Positions 55,143 through 64,000 of a stretch of DNA of 64,000 nt are shown here, in pieces. Each line of letters opens with the position of its first letter. Position 1 is the first letter of the stretch. Made by a program: the position numbers and the translations under genes. The notes under the pieces were generated by a model that worked only from the letters and a program-made list of their open reading frames with translations, searched no databases and was not told the origin of the DNA. This DNA comes from Clavulina sp. PMI_390 (lineage: Eukaryota; Basidiomycota; Agaricomycetes; Cantharellales; Hydnaceae). The stretch is taken from NCBI GenBank assembly GCA_015039315.1, contig WIDE01000033.1:192222-256221 (forward strand), in the 5' to 3' direction.

Positions 55143-55848
55143 CGTGGCAACGCCGACGGTGGAACCGGCAGTGACCAGGAGGACAGTAGCTACAACGACG
55201 ACGCTGACGGTGAGTGTGGGGAGCTAACTGGGAATGGCAGCTCGCAGACCGTTTGAAGGCTCAGGTCAACACTCTGTTTGGTTCCTGCGTCATGTTCGGC
55301 CCTCAGGTTTATAGGTCTGAATTAGTTCTCCTCAGACACAGAACACTCTCTCATCGCTTCCTATCCCTATTAAGACCTCTCTGGCTGTCTATATACACAT
55401 GTAATTCGTTCGTCTTTGTCCTTAACCAGGATCCTGAACATCCCCGGACTCAATCGGACCCGGTTTCATCTGTGTTCGTTCGAGTGCCAGGGTTGTCTCC
55501 TCTGTCACAAACATCGATTCCACCCTTTTAGCACGCACCACACCCTTCAGCCAAAAAGAAGGGGCATCCAGCAGCATTGGAATATCTCGCTCAAATATCT
55601 GGACATCCCTATAATCCATCTACTCGATCTTGCTTTCTTGTGCTACTCAGCCTTTGCTTTGCTTACGCGCAGCTACTCTCGGTCCTTTGCTTCTCATTGA
55701 CTTATTGCTATTGTACCCTTGCTTCTATTCCTTTCTGCTCTCCTCCACCTCTCGCTACCCTATAAACCTCGACCATCTCTGAGCACTGCACTAATAAGAT
55801 CGTGCACTTACCAAAACTTGGCCAGAGCAGGCTATAGTTGCCGAAACC
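55143..55848. promoter_or_regulatory. Divergent promoter region between FCP1 and the HNH-like gene
   Basis: 706 bp between the two start codons. The stretch 55340-55790 is pyrimidine-rich on the plus strand, as expected for the leader of the HNH-like gene. No clear TATA box or additional gene is seen. Confidence 0.4.
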
Positions 55849-57573
55849 ATGCCATTCGATCCCAGACGTGCAGCGTCCACAAAGCGACGCGCCGGGGGTA
55901 ACCGTGGCGGCTCTTCATTAACAACCAAGCCAATTCCCGGCGCCACGAACCCCCCTGCCTCGTTGGTAAACGCCAAGGCAGCCACAGCAGCCATTCCATC
56001 CGGAGGCGACGACAAACCATGGCGAGCCTCCCGACCGTCTTCTGATTCGACTACGCACTCCCATCTTGATGATCCTGCATCAGGATCCGAGCCTTACGAT
56101 GAACGGGACCAGGAAGACGAAGAGGAATATGACGATGACGAAGAATTTGAAGAACAGGGCTACCCCTCGGTAGGGACACCCACCCATCCGGATCCATATT
56201 CTGGGAGAAGAGAAGGCGAGCGGTGGATCCCACCCATGCGAGCAACTCCTCAAGTGGTGCAAGTCGTCATGCGGAGAGACGGCTACCAATGCGTGTTGTG
56301 CGGGGACCAGGGAGAAATCGAAGAGAACCCGCTTGAGGTTGTCAAGGTCGGATGGCATGAAACGTATGAGGGAGAGTTCCAAGAAGAGCGTTGTGTGAGT
56401 TTCAATTCATCCGATCAAGTGTCTCCCATTCTTTCTACACCCTCTTCGTATGTAGAACTCAAACAAGATTATTCTCTATAGAAACGATGGCTCAAGGCAA
56501 CACGCTCAATATCGGTCGACTTTAGCGCAAGTGATCCCATGAACCTCATGACTCGTATGTCGGCACTTCCTTCCGAGTCCTACTTAGTGTTTTGACCAAC
56601 TGACCTGACCATACAGTTTGTTATGCCTGCACATTTCACTATGAGAACAACACATTCCGAATAATACCGTGCGCCAGAGACCTGCATACTATGCTCGTTA
56701 GCGATGCACTCGACCAGATCTACTGTCAACAAGATCTTAGGGAGGGACGGCCATTCAGGTCGCGAACGTGGCCTTTGGTACGTCCCAATCCTGAATTTGC
56801 ACCTCAGCCTGGCTGACTATATTACTTCCCGCCACCCCTCACGACGCTGGCGACTCCTCTACTCCACTCATGTATCAATTATCATGTAGTTGTCCCAAGA
56901 GTTCGAGGTTTACGCTATTGCACCACTCCCTGAGATCCTCATCTATTCTCAAACCGACCATCGCATTTATAAATCCTCTCCTTCCAACATGGATATCTCC
57001 AAAAACTCCCAATCTAAATCCTCCGCTCCCAAACCAGCCTCCAAACTCCCCGCACCGACACAACCGCCAAAACATCCTCCACCACTGCCGCCACTCCCTC
57101 CCGAACTCGTCGCGCTCTCTACTAACCCTATCACCGGCGCCTACCTACACCATCACCCATCACTTCTCTCATCCTACTCCTTCCATTCCACAGCCAATTC
57201 CCCGCCCTCATCCTTGCCACTGGCCCCCGTGGCTCCATTCTCTTTTTCTCCCCTGTCCACCCCCAACCCTAACCCGCTCCCACCACTCACCATCACTACC
57301 ACTTCCACCACCCTCGCTCCTGGTACTGCCCCAGGGTCCACCTATACCCTCCCTTCAAACCCATACCGCAAGCTCCGACTCGCAATCAATCCCTACCTCG
57401 CGCTCGTCTCAGCACTTGAGGTTGTCTTCCATCCGAGCAATGCGACGAAGAGACCAGTGGATGAGAGGCACCGGGAGATGAGGGTTTTATTGGAGAAGTG
57501 CTGGCAGGGAATGAACTGGCGGCTGGAGCCCCCAGGGGAAGGTGGCGTGGACGAGAGGCTTACGTTCGAGTGA
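55849..57573 (+). CDS. HNH-like (treble-clef) domain protein, conserved fungal hypothetical
   Basis: The ATG at 55849 opens a basic, Gly/Ala-rich leader, then an acidic tract (DERDQEDEEEYDDDEEFEEQ). An HNH-endonuclease-like fold follows: RATPQVVQVVMRRDGYQCVL with CVLCG, LEVVKVGWHETYEGEF, and over two introns KRWLKATRSISVDF, DPMNLMT and CYACTFHYENNTFRIIPCAR. The two CxxC pairs and the N-L-M-T-L-C-Y-A-C layout match an HNH zinc site. The usual metal-binding His after the first pair is replaced, and the CxxCH step reads C-x2-C-T-F-H, so nuclease activity is doubtful. The second half has LSQEFEVYAIAPLPEI, then a Pro-rich stretch, then a helical C-terminus (YRKLRLAINPYLALVSALEV, EKCWQGMNWRLEPP) ending at 57573. 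Four exons. Function unknown. Confidence 0.72.
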
Positions 57574-58906
57574 TCACTAGCAGCCAAAGCGGGCTTTGAG
57601 CTGCCCATCCCACCACCATATCATAGTGCTATCCACTCATGCCAAGATGTTGAGCAGTTACCTCGGCTAATCGCAGTCAGTTAGCTCCAGTGGTGCACAA
57701 TGCACACTGAAAACTGGAGGACACCGTACATTAGGACAGCGCTCCATTTGAGCACGGATACTATAGCAGGAATATAATCCAATAACAGACAGCCCGTCCT
57801 CACACGCGCACATGAGCCCACCCGAGCATCGACTCCATGACAGCCAGTGCCGAAGAGAGAGATCGATGCGGCTCTTCAGAGCCAACTTTTCAAATCTGAG
57901 CCGAAGTGGCCACGGCAGTGGGCCCAGAGCGGGGCTTCTCCGCCGCGGTCACTCTCAGTATTCTCTATAGGAATGTGGCCGCATCATCACGCCATTCTTG
58001 GCTGTCTCTGCACGCCCACTGTCGCCTGGTGGCAAATCCAGGCGCACGTCACGTGTGACGCATCGAATGTGACAAGTCTCGACTGGTTTGTTGGCCGACG
58101 GAGACTCAAGATTGTGCCTGAATGTGTGGCTTTGACACCAAACTATGTGTCTAAAATGCCCTGGTTCTCATCTATGGTATGGCCCAATTCGTTCAATATC
58201 TCCGATTTGTTCATATATGGTTGGTCTAGGCTCTGATAAGTTTACCTCTCGCCTAATTCCACCCACAACTTACGCCTTAGACTCGGTTACCTATCAAAGA
58301 GTCGTTCTGGCAGCTCGGCTCCGGTTAATGGAGGTCTTAAAGTGATATGTCTAAACCAATGACTTATGAGATGCGAGTTACACACCGGCGCCTTACCACG
58401 CTCGAATAGCAACACTCCAGCCTTTATGTTTCGTATTTTCCACTTGCTTAACCACGTGTGGCTATTTATTCAGCTCGAGGAAGCTATCTTGATGGTGCAA
58501 ATCATGCCATTTTCTCCAAACAAGGCGCAATATGGGGATAAGCTTTGGAGCGATCGCTTCTTATATAGGATCTTCTGAACACAAGAAAGGCAGTCGTCTG
58601 CAGCGTGCTGGCATGGGGCGACTTTAGAGCCGCAAGGTGGCTTCGAAGCCGGCGTCAGCACTAATCGAGCTGGCGCGCGTCCGATACATACGTTGGGCTT
58701 CATTGAATGGGCCGCGCGCTCCAGAGCCACCATATTACACCTTGATGGCTGATCCTGTGATATGCTACCCTAATTCTCACAATATGGCCCATTTGGGTCG
58801 GATTGACCCTCCTGCAGCTCTACCCCTCTGCGACTGCAATTAGAGCCCCCTCCATAGTCGAATATCCATTCCCCTGCCGCAGTCATAAATCTGCCCCTCA
58901 GCACCC
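57574..58906. other. 1.3-kb tandem intergenic region
   Basis: Nothing coding is supported. It holds a dyad motif (58048-58074, separate entry). 58580-58900 probably includes the promoter of the zinc-finger gene. Confidence 0.4.
58048..58074. repeat. TGTGACG dyad motif, copy 3, with CACGTG
   Basis: GTCACGTGTGACG at 58048-58060 contains a CACGTG E-box (58050-58055) and TGTGACG (58054-58060); a further TGTGACA follows at 58068-58074. It shares half-sites with the copies at 17051 and 20494. Confidence 0.4.
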
Positions 58907-59518
58907 ATGCAGTCATTCTCCCCGAACCCCAACTTTTCGTTCTCGCCTGGGAGCCTCGGCTTCAACGAGTCGACACCCATGGAGTCGTTCCCCCTTCCCT
59001 TCCCTGCTGAAGCCTACCAACCGGTCTCACTGACTGCAGTCGAAGGCGTCGACTTCCCCAATGATCTCAAGGCCGCAATGACGAAGAAAGCGGCCGGCGA
59101 GGACGCGAGCGCGCTCATGACCTGCCCAATCTGTCAGTCCAAGCTGATATGGATCAAGCGCCACGTCGAGGAAGGCCACATTGTCTCCCTTTCCTCTCGC
59201 CTCCTCAAAGGGGACTCGTTCGACCTCAGAACGGATCTGATTTGGTTAACCATGATGGCTATCCGTCTCCAGCGCCGTGCCCCGAAAAATCGTCCCCATC
59301 CACGAGATGCCCGTCGGGAGGGCGACGAGCTCCTTGGTCATCTGAGCCTCCCCATGTCTGAGCGCCCTGGCTACTTGAGCCTACCAGCGCTGAGGATGTA
59401 TGGGGTTGCGTATGCCCAGAATCGCGCTCCAGTCCTCGTATGCGGGTATTGCCCTGAAAGGTTTACTCGACCCGAAACCAAGGCCCGTCACGAAAAAAAT
59501 TGTCCTCACCGAGAATAA
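58907..59518 (+). CDS. Small protein with two C2H2/C2HC-type zinc-finger-like motifs
   Basis: Intronless, 203 residues from the ATG at 58907. The N-terminus is Ser/Pro/Phe-rich (MQSFSPNPNFSFSPGSLGFN). The first zinc-binding motif is CPICQSKLIWIKRHVEEGH, a plausible C-x2-C-x10-H-x4-H finger. The middle is basic (LQRRAPKNRPHPRDARREGD). The second motif, CGYCPERFTRPETKARHEKN followed by C, is C-x2-C-x12-H-x4-C. Such proteins are common in Agaricomycetes and may bind DNA or RNA; no family name can be given. The lack of introns contrasts with nearly every neighbour and could point to a recent or retroposed origin. Confidence 0.7.
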   Translation: MQSFSPNPNFSFSPGSLGFNESTPMESFPLPFPAEAYQPVSLTAVEGVDFPNDLKAAMTKKAAGEDASALMTCPICQSKLIWIKRHVEEGHIVSLSSRLLKGDSFDLRTDLIWLTMMAIRLQRRAPKNRPHPRDARREGDELLGHLSLPMSERPGYLSLPALRMYGVAYAQNRAPVLVCGYCPERFTRPETKARHEKNCPHRE

Positions 59519-60493
59519 TTCTGGGGGCTACTTCTCAGTGTCCCAAACAGCAACTCCTTATTTGTTTCCCCTACCTCGCCCCCAAGTTTCAGTACGCTCT
59601 GGATGAGATCCAGCCAAGGGCCTATTCCGACCGTTTCTGAATTGGTGTTTACCGATGACTTAACCTTATATTCAATCCGGCTTGAGATGTGAACATAGGT
59701 CACTCCATGTTTCCACTCAAGATTTCAAATCAACCCCCTCCCGTCTCTTCATTGCTCGTGGCTTTTCCCCTTTCGTCTCATCCAGTCAAGCTAACCCCTG
59801 GCACAACCCAGACGTTCTTCGCTGTAACTATCCCTCCCCATACAAAACTTCGATGTGTAGTTTAGATTCTATTAATGTACCATCTCTTAATGTACTTGAT
59901 ACTTGTAGTGCAGCTGAGCGGACGTATCCCATGCGTCTGCACAGAATTTGTGCACAATCTGATTCACCAAAGACGGGGCCAATTCAAATATTCCCAATCT
60001 AACGAAAGTGGCTTCAATTGAGCGAATAGGAGTTCCGGCGATCATATATGTCATCCCAGAGCCACGTCGGGCCGGGGTCGCGCTAGCGAGCCAGAACTCA
60101 GACGGCAGTTCTCCGTTTCTTCGTTGCACTGTGACCACTTCTGGCTATATTGTATTTTCTGGGGCAAATTGCACGGTCTCTCGAGCGGGCAATTAACAAC
60201 GCTCTGATTGGGCGCGGAGCCACAAGCTGATTGTGTGGAAAATTGTATCAGTTTGGCACGTTGAGGGATTAGCGCGATGGCCCCAGCGAAATGACAGGGA
60301 TTCTGGCGTCAAGCGTGGCGATGACGCTCCATTTTCCGTTGCACGCGTGAAAGGTGCTGTGTAGCTCGCGCTCTCTATGCTCTCACGATAGCACCTTAGC
60401 GCGAGCGTCCCATATGAAATGGGGGGAAATTGGATGAGTGGTTGCCAGCCAGAAAATCTACAGCGGCCAAGTCGAGCCATTCAATTCAAGGTG
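59519..60493. other. Convergent 1.0-kb intergenic region
   Basis: Between the stop codons of the zinc-finger gene (plus) and CDK11 (minus). Only short open stretches with no similarity are seen; nothing is called. Confidence 0.4.
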
Positions 60494-62509
60494 CTATTTA
60501 ACAAGGTCGTCAAATTCAGTGAAGTATTCCGCCATTCGCCGCTGTGCCTGTGGTGCAGAAGGGCTGTCATAATGCTTCCTGGGCCTGGTGAATATCACAC
60601 AAAGGCAAAGTTTAGCGGTCAAGGAAGATTGGGCAAGAGAAGCAGGGGGAAAAACTCCAGCCGTACGCACTTGTCACCTGCAGCGGCGGAAGGGAATGAC
60701 CCGAACAGGTCTGGGTGCTTCGGTAATGGCGCCTCTCTATGGAGAGGAAGACACCAGGTCAGCAAGAAAGCAAGATTTTCCATATAAATGTGGCAGGGCA
60801 GGGTTAATTGCAATGGATATCCTGAATAGGCGGACTCACCGAAAGTATGGATGATGCAGCGCTTCTTCAGCAGAGATTCGCTCTTCGGGATCGTATGTTA
60901 GCAGACGCGAAAGGAGGTCAAGGCCTGCCTCAGTAATGAAGCGGAAACGCTGACGTAGGGCTGGGGGACTGTAGGGTCAAACAAAAGGAATCACATCAGT
61001 TACGAATCATACCACAGTATATGAGAGCTATCGAAGAAGCGATAAGCCATACCTAGGAGGCGGGATTACAATGGTTTTTACTAGTGGGAGGCTCGAAAAA
61101 CCAGGCCAAATTTCTTCTGTTGGAGGACCAAGAAGCTTGAAGATCTACACAGCCTGTATATTGGTACGGTCTCTGCAGAGGCGAGTAGCAGGCCTGGCAC
61201 ACCATCGATATCATCTCCATCTCCCCCTTTGCTTGGAATATTGGCTCATTCAGGATCAGCTCGCCAAAAATGCAGCCAACGGACCACAAGTCGACTGCTG
61301 TAGAATAGGACGTTTCTCCTAGCAGAAGCTCCGGCGCACTGCAATAAGTGGTCGCAATAATGAGCATTCGATCCATAAACGCAGCCGTAAATAGGGAGAG
61401 GTTATATGAAAGGAAGAATGGAGACGTCGAGGAGCAGAACGCACCGATACCAAAGCGTTACTACGAGCTGCGTCATGTCACCCAACGGATCACCAAACTT
61501 TCTTGCAAGGCCGAAATCCGCCACTTTCATGACACCCCTGTTGTTCATGAGTAGGTTGCTCGTCTTGAGATCGCGGTGGAGGACCCAATTACTATGACAA
61601 TGTGCGGTCGCAGATAGGAGCTGGTGGAGGAGGGTTTTAATTTCTGATTGGAGGAATGGAGAGCGCATTATGGAGAGGAGAGACTTGAGGTCATGCTCGA
61701 TGAAGTCCATCACGATGAAAACCCTGTCGTCACATAGAAGGTCGAAAGGACGAGATGTTAGCTCGGCGCGGTAGCATACACAGGATAAACTTAAGACTCA
61801 CTGAGTCAGCGTATCGCCTACAACAATTTCCCGAATTGGCACCACATTCTCATGTTTGCAGATCATAAGCGCCATAACCTCTCTCAAGCTTGTGATAGGG
61901 AACCCGTTCTTCTCCTCATCCAACTTGAGTTTTTTGATTGCAACAATATCCCCCGTCTCTTTCTCCCTTGCTCGGAATACAACACCATAGGAGCCTTCTT
62001 CAATATGATTGAGACGCTCGTAGCAGTAGACGGAACGACAGGATGTGAAGGTGGGGTACTCGTTTCGTTGGGGGACGTACATGCTTCGAGTACGCCGCGC
62101 TGGGAGTGATGGAAGATTTTCATGTGATGATCCAGGCGAGCCGGACTCTTCTACTCGATTTGGCGAATCGGAGGTGGATGATGATGGATGCAGTGGGGTT
62201 ACTGAAGCAGAGCGTATGGAAAGAGACGCGACACCTGATGCAGGGGATGAGTCCTGAGGTATATCGTGAGACTTCTTGGGCTTCTTTTTCTTAGGAGCCA
62301 TAGAACGTCTCTCTACGTCGGCACCTTGGTCCTCTGTATCCCATTTGGAGCGTTTCTTAGAGGATGCTCCTGCCTCAGACGTATTGATAGCACCTAAACG
62401 ACAGATGTTGGAATATGATGCTTATGACGCTTGGTGTTTGAGACGAACCATCGGCGCTGGTCCCTTCACCCAAACTCAGTGCATGGCTGGGAGAAGCAGC
62501 ATTGTCCAT
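60494..62509 (-). CDS. CDK11: Cyclin-dependent kinase CDK11 (PITSLRE type)
   Basis: Nuclear Ser/Thr kinase which, with cyclin L, links transcription to pre-mRNA splicing. The ATG at 62509 lies in a short first exon ([20 protein letters not shown]). A phase-1 splice leads to [20 protein letters not shown] and the basic [16 protein letters not shown]. The kinase domain has the glycine loop [29 protein letters not shown] and the diagnostic PITSLRE C-helix (not PISSLRE, which would be CDK10). The catalytic loop is [11 protein letters not shown], followed by [22 protein letters not shown] / APELLLG and [14 protein letters not shown]. The last exons read [17 protein letters not shown], then AGDK joined to [20 protein letters not shown] and FTEFDDLVK, stop at 60494. 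About nine exons. The 62301 ATG inside the second exon is a possible alternative start, but the upstream exon splices cleanly. Confidence 0.93.
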
Positions 62510-62563
62510 TGTTGACTTTATTTGTGCCGACACCGTTCACAACACGCTACAGCAACTACCAAC
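62510..62563. promoter_or_regulatory. 54-bp bidirectional promoter between CDK11 and SWI5
   Basis: The two divergent ATGs are only 54 bp apart, so both core promoters and 5' UTRs are compressed into, or overlap, each other's first exons. There is no TATA box. An ACGCGT box lies just inside SWI5, at codons 3-5 (62571-62576). Confidence 0.55.
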
Positions 62564-63069
62564 ATGTCCGACGCGTCTCAATCGAGCAATCCCAAGATCG
62601 CACAGTTGGAGCGAGATATTGCCGCTCTTGAACAGGAAGTTGGGTACGTGAATTTGATCCCATCGGCACCTTCCACACCCCAAACATGCGAATTGTATCG
62701 TATAGAGGTTTCGAGGTCGCTGAGAAAGAGGTTAACGCACACCACCGCGCGCTGCATGATTATAATGAAGCTAAAGTCTGGCACTAAAACAGCGAGCTAT
62801 AAGATTTCCCATGTTTACCACCTGCCTCGATCTTGTTTCTTTAGGATGCTTGTCAGGTATTTGCTTATGACCCCGCGTAACCCAATTTGCCGCTTAACAT
62901 CAGAACATTACCTCCACTCATGATCAAAGATACTTTTCGGACGCGTCAGTATCCATTATGAGAAGCCATGTAAAACCTGTTCTCATATAAGTTTCTTTAG
63001 TTGGCAGCAATGAAAGGCGTGACTGTCAAGCAGATTCACGAAGATTATGAAATGCTCAACAATGATTAG
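62564..63069 (+). CDS. SWI5: Recombination mediator Swi5
   Basis: Small coiled-coil protein that, with Sfr1/Mei5, stimulates Rad51 and Dmc1 filaments in homologous recombination; nuclear. Five exons give about 81 residues from the ATG at 62564. Exon 1 reads MSDASQSSNPKIAQLERDIA and ALEQEVG. Exon 2 reads GFEVAEKEVNAHHRALHDYN and EAK. Exon 3 is 12 nt (62845-62856, DACQ), exon 4 is 15 nt (62930-62944, ILFGR), and exon 5 (63001-63069) reads LAAMKGVTVKQIHEDYEMLN. The joined segment HRALHDYNEAKD, then CQILFGRLA, then GVTVKQIHEDYE fits the Swi5 consensus (LLHxYNxxKD, GxxA, G-x-T-x-K-E/Q). The order and length are normal for Swi5. The tiny exons hide the gene from simple ORF reading. Junctions use GTACGT, GTCTGG, GTATTT and GTCAGT donors; the second is weak. 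Confidence 0.87.
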
Positions 63070-63394
63070 CTACATTTATCCTATTTTTGTGGTTACAACT
63101 GTGATTTGGTTCCTTTGGCAACTATATTCACTCTCAACATTGATGCTGCAAGAGTTCAAGATATTTAACTATGAGGACTCAATATGATGGATGAGCTTGC
63201 CTCATCGAAAGAAGTGGTCCAAGGTCGAGTACTTGAGGTCGCCTCAAGCATTGACTTGTGAAAGGGAACGACTTAGCGATTGAGTAACTGGGCTGCCAGG
63301 CTAGCACTTATGGAAACGCCGAAAAACTATGCAAACGTTTCCATCAAAGGAGAGGTGTAGCGCGTCCGAATCTGGAGCGACCATAATACGGAGA
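63070..63394. other. Short convergent intergenic stretch
   Basis: 325 bp after the SWI5 stop. It is AT-rich and shows no coding signal; probably the SWI5 3' UTR and terminator. Confidence 0.4.
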
Positions 63395-63781
63395 TCAATT
63401 GAGCGACAACCCAGTGAGCTCATAGACTGTCGTGGGCCGAGAGGTCTTGCCGTCTGCTCCCGTGTGTGCTTGGATTATTTTGCGTAAAGAAAGAGAGTTT
63501 GCCGCCCAGGGTTTCCCAGCCTGGAGCAGGGTGGGTGCAAGCATAAGGAATAAGCGGGACGGTGCACAACCAGAACTAGAACGAGGGCCTGAACGAGAGA
63601 GCAATAGGCTGACGAGTGTCCCTGCAAAGGTTATTAAAGACTGAGGAGGAAAGGGGAGGGGGGATGAAGTCATAGTCTCTGCCCGTTCTTTATTGAGCAG
63701 GTATTTCAATACCACACTATCTAGCAAGAATACTGATGGATTACGTGGCAGGGGCACGTCTGAGGCGGAATGGCGGGTCAA
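63395..63781 (-). CDS. Possible 3' part of a minus-strand gene
   Basis: Not recognised. The most coding-like part is 63520-63395. It follows a CTCCAG acceptor, reads AGKPWAANSLSLRKIIQAHT and GADGKTSRPTTVYELTGLSL, and stops at 63395. This could be the last exon of a gene entering from the right. Open sequence continues upstream to 63781 (TLVSLLLSRSGPRSSSG), but some of it is likely intron. No ATG or upstream exon could be set, and I find no family. Confidence 0.3.
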   Translation of the reverse strand: MTRHSASDVPLPRNPSVFLLDSVVLKYLLNKERAETMTSSPLPFPPQSLITFAGTLVSLLLSRSGPRSSSGCAPSRLFLMLAPTLLQAGKPWAANSLSLRKIIQAHTGADGKTSRPTTVYELTGLSLN

Positions 63782-64000
63782 GCAGGATCAAACGCGCTCT
63801 CGCACCATCGCCGCCGCCCCTCGCAGCTCACGAGATGTAAATCTTCCATGGCCAGCTCAGCGTAAATTAAAAGTGGAGAGCTACTACTATTCCCCGCCTT
63901 CGTGTTGCTGCTAATATTGACCTAAGTAGTAAACGCGTTCTTGTTTTCGTCTCAGAGGGAACACTACAACCAAGAGAGCAGCGGCCTGAGTTCGTCGTTC
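63782..64000. other. Right-edge stretch
   Basis: 219 bp to the end of the window. No supportable feature. Exons of the possible minus-strand gene ending at 63395 could lie here, but I could not identify any. Confidence 0.3.

Overview
The window is nuclear DNA from a filamentous basidiomycete, most likely an Agaricomycete. Genes are tightly packed on both strands. They are cut by many short introns, mostly 50-80 nt, with GTNNGT donors and YAG acceptors. The gene set is purely fungal and includes two F-box/LRR-style proteins of the type expanded in mushroom-forming fungi. About twenty protein genes are supported; most conserved housekeeping genes can be followed exon by exon from an ATG to a stop. 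No tRNA, rRNA, CRISPR array, transposon or viral element was recognised.

Layout. 0-10 kb: RPB2 (minus strand, last codons cut off by the left edge), divergent from a sorting nexin SNX4/ATG24; then mitochondrial ribosomal protein bL31m (minus) and a class II aldolase/adducin family gene. 10-17.5 kb: gene-poor, holding a single-pass membrane protein and a 99-residue TFIIS-type zinc-ribbon protein that lacks the rest of TFIIS. 17.5-30 kb: a LisH/WD40 protein of the TBL1/Sif2 type, an uncertain 3.3-kb stretch, a 1308-residue alpha/beta hydrolase with long disordered segments, and an F-box protein. 30-39.5 kb: an NAD(P)-binding protein (minus), an LCLAT1-like acyltransferase, TIM8 (minus), a pyrimidine-rich stretch with a possible unresolved gene, and a THI20-like HMP kinase/TenA fusion. 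39.9-45 kb: a second F-box-like protein (minus) and a WD40/DUF2415 protein. 46-55 kb: RAD5 and the CTD phosphatase FCP1 in tandem on the minus strand. 55.8-63.1 kb: an HNH-like protein, a two-zinc-finger protein, a CDK11 (PITSLRE) kinase (minus) and, 54 bp away in divergent orientation, the recombination mediator SWI5. A possible gene end lies at 63.4-63.8 kb.

Functionally, several genes act on RNA polymerase II: RPB2 (core enzyme), FCP1 (CTD phosphatase), CDK11 (kinase linked to transcription and splicing), the TFIIS-like protein and the TBL1-like corepressor. Two are DNA-repair genes (RAD5, SWI5) and two are mitochondrial (bL31m, TIM8). This looks like ordinary eukaryotic gene packing, not a dedicated cluster. 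I did not find a convincing new biological system. The best leads are the stand-alone TFIIS zinc ribbon, the 12- and 15-nt microexons of SWI5, the 10-nt first exon of RPB2, the hydrolase with a very long cap insertion, and a recurring TGTCACA/TGTGACG dyad in intergenic DNA.
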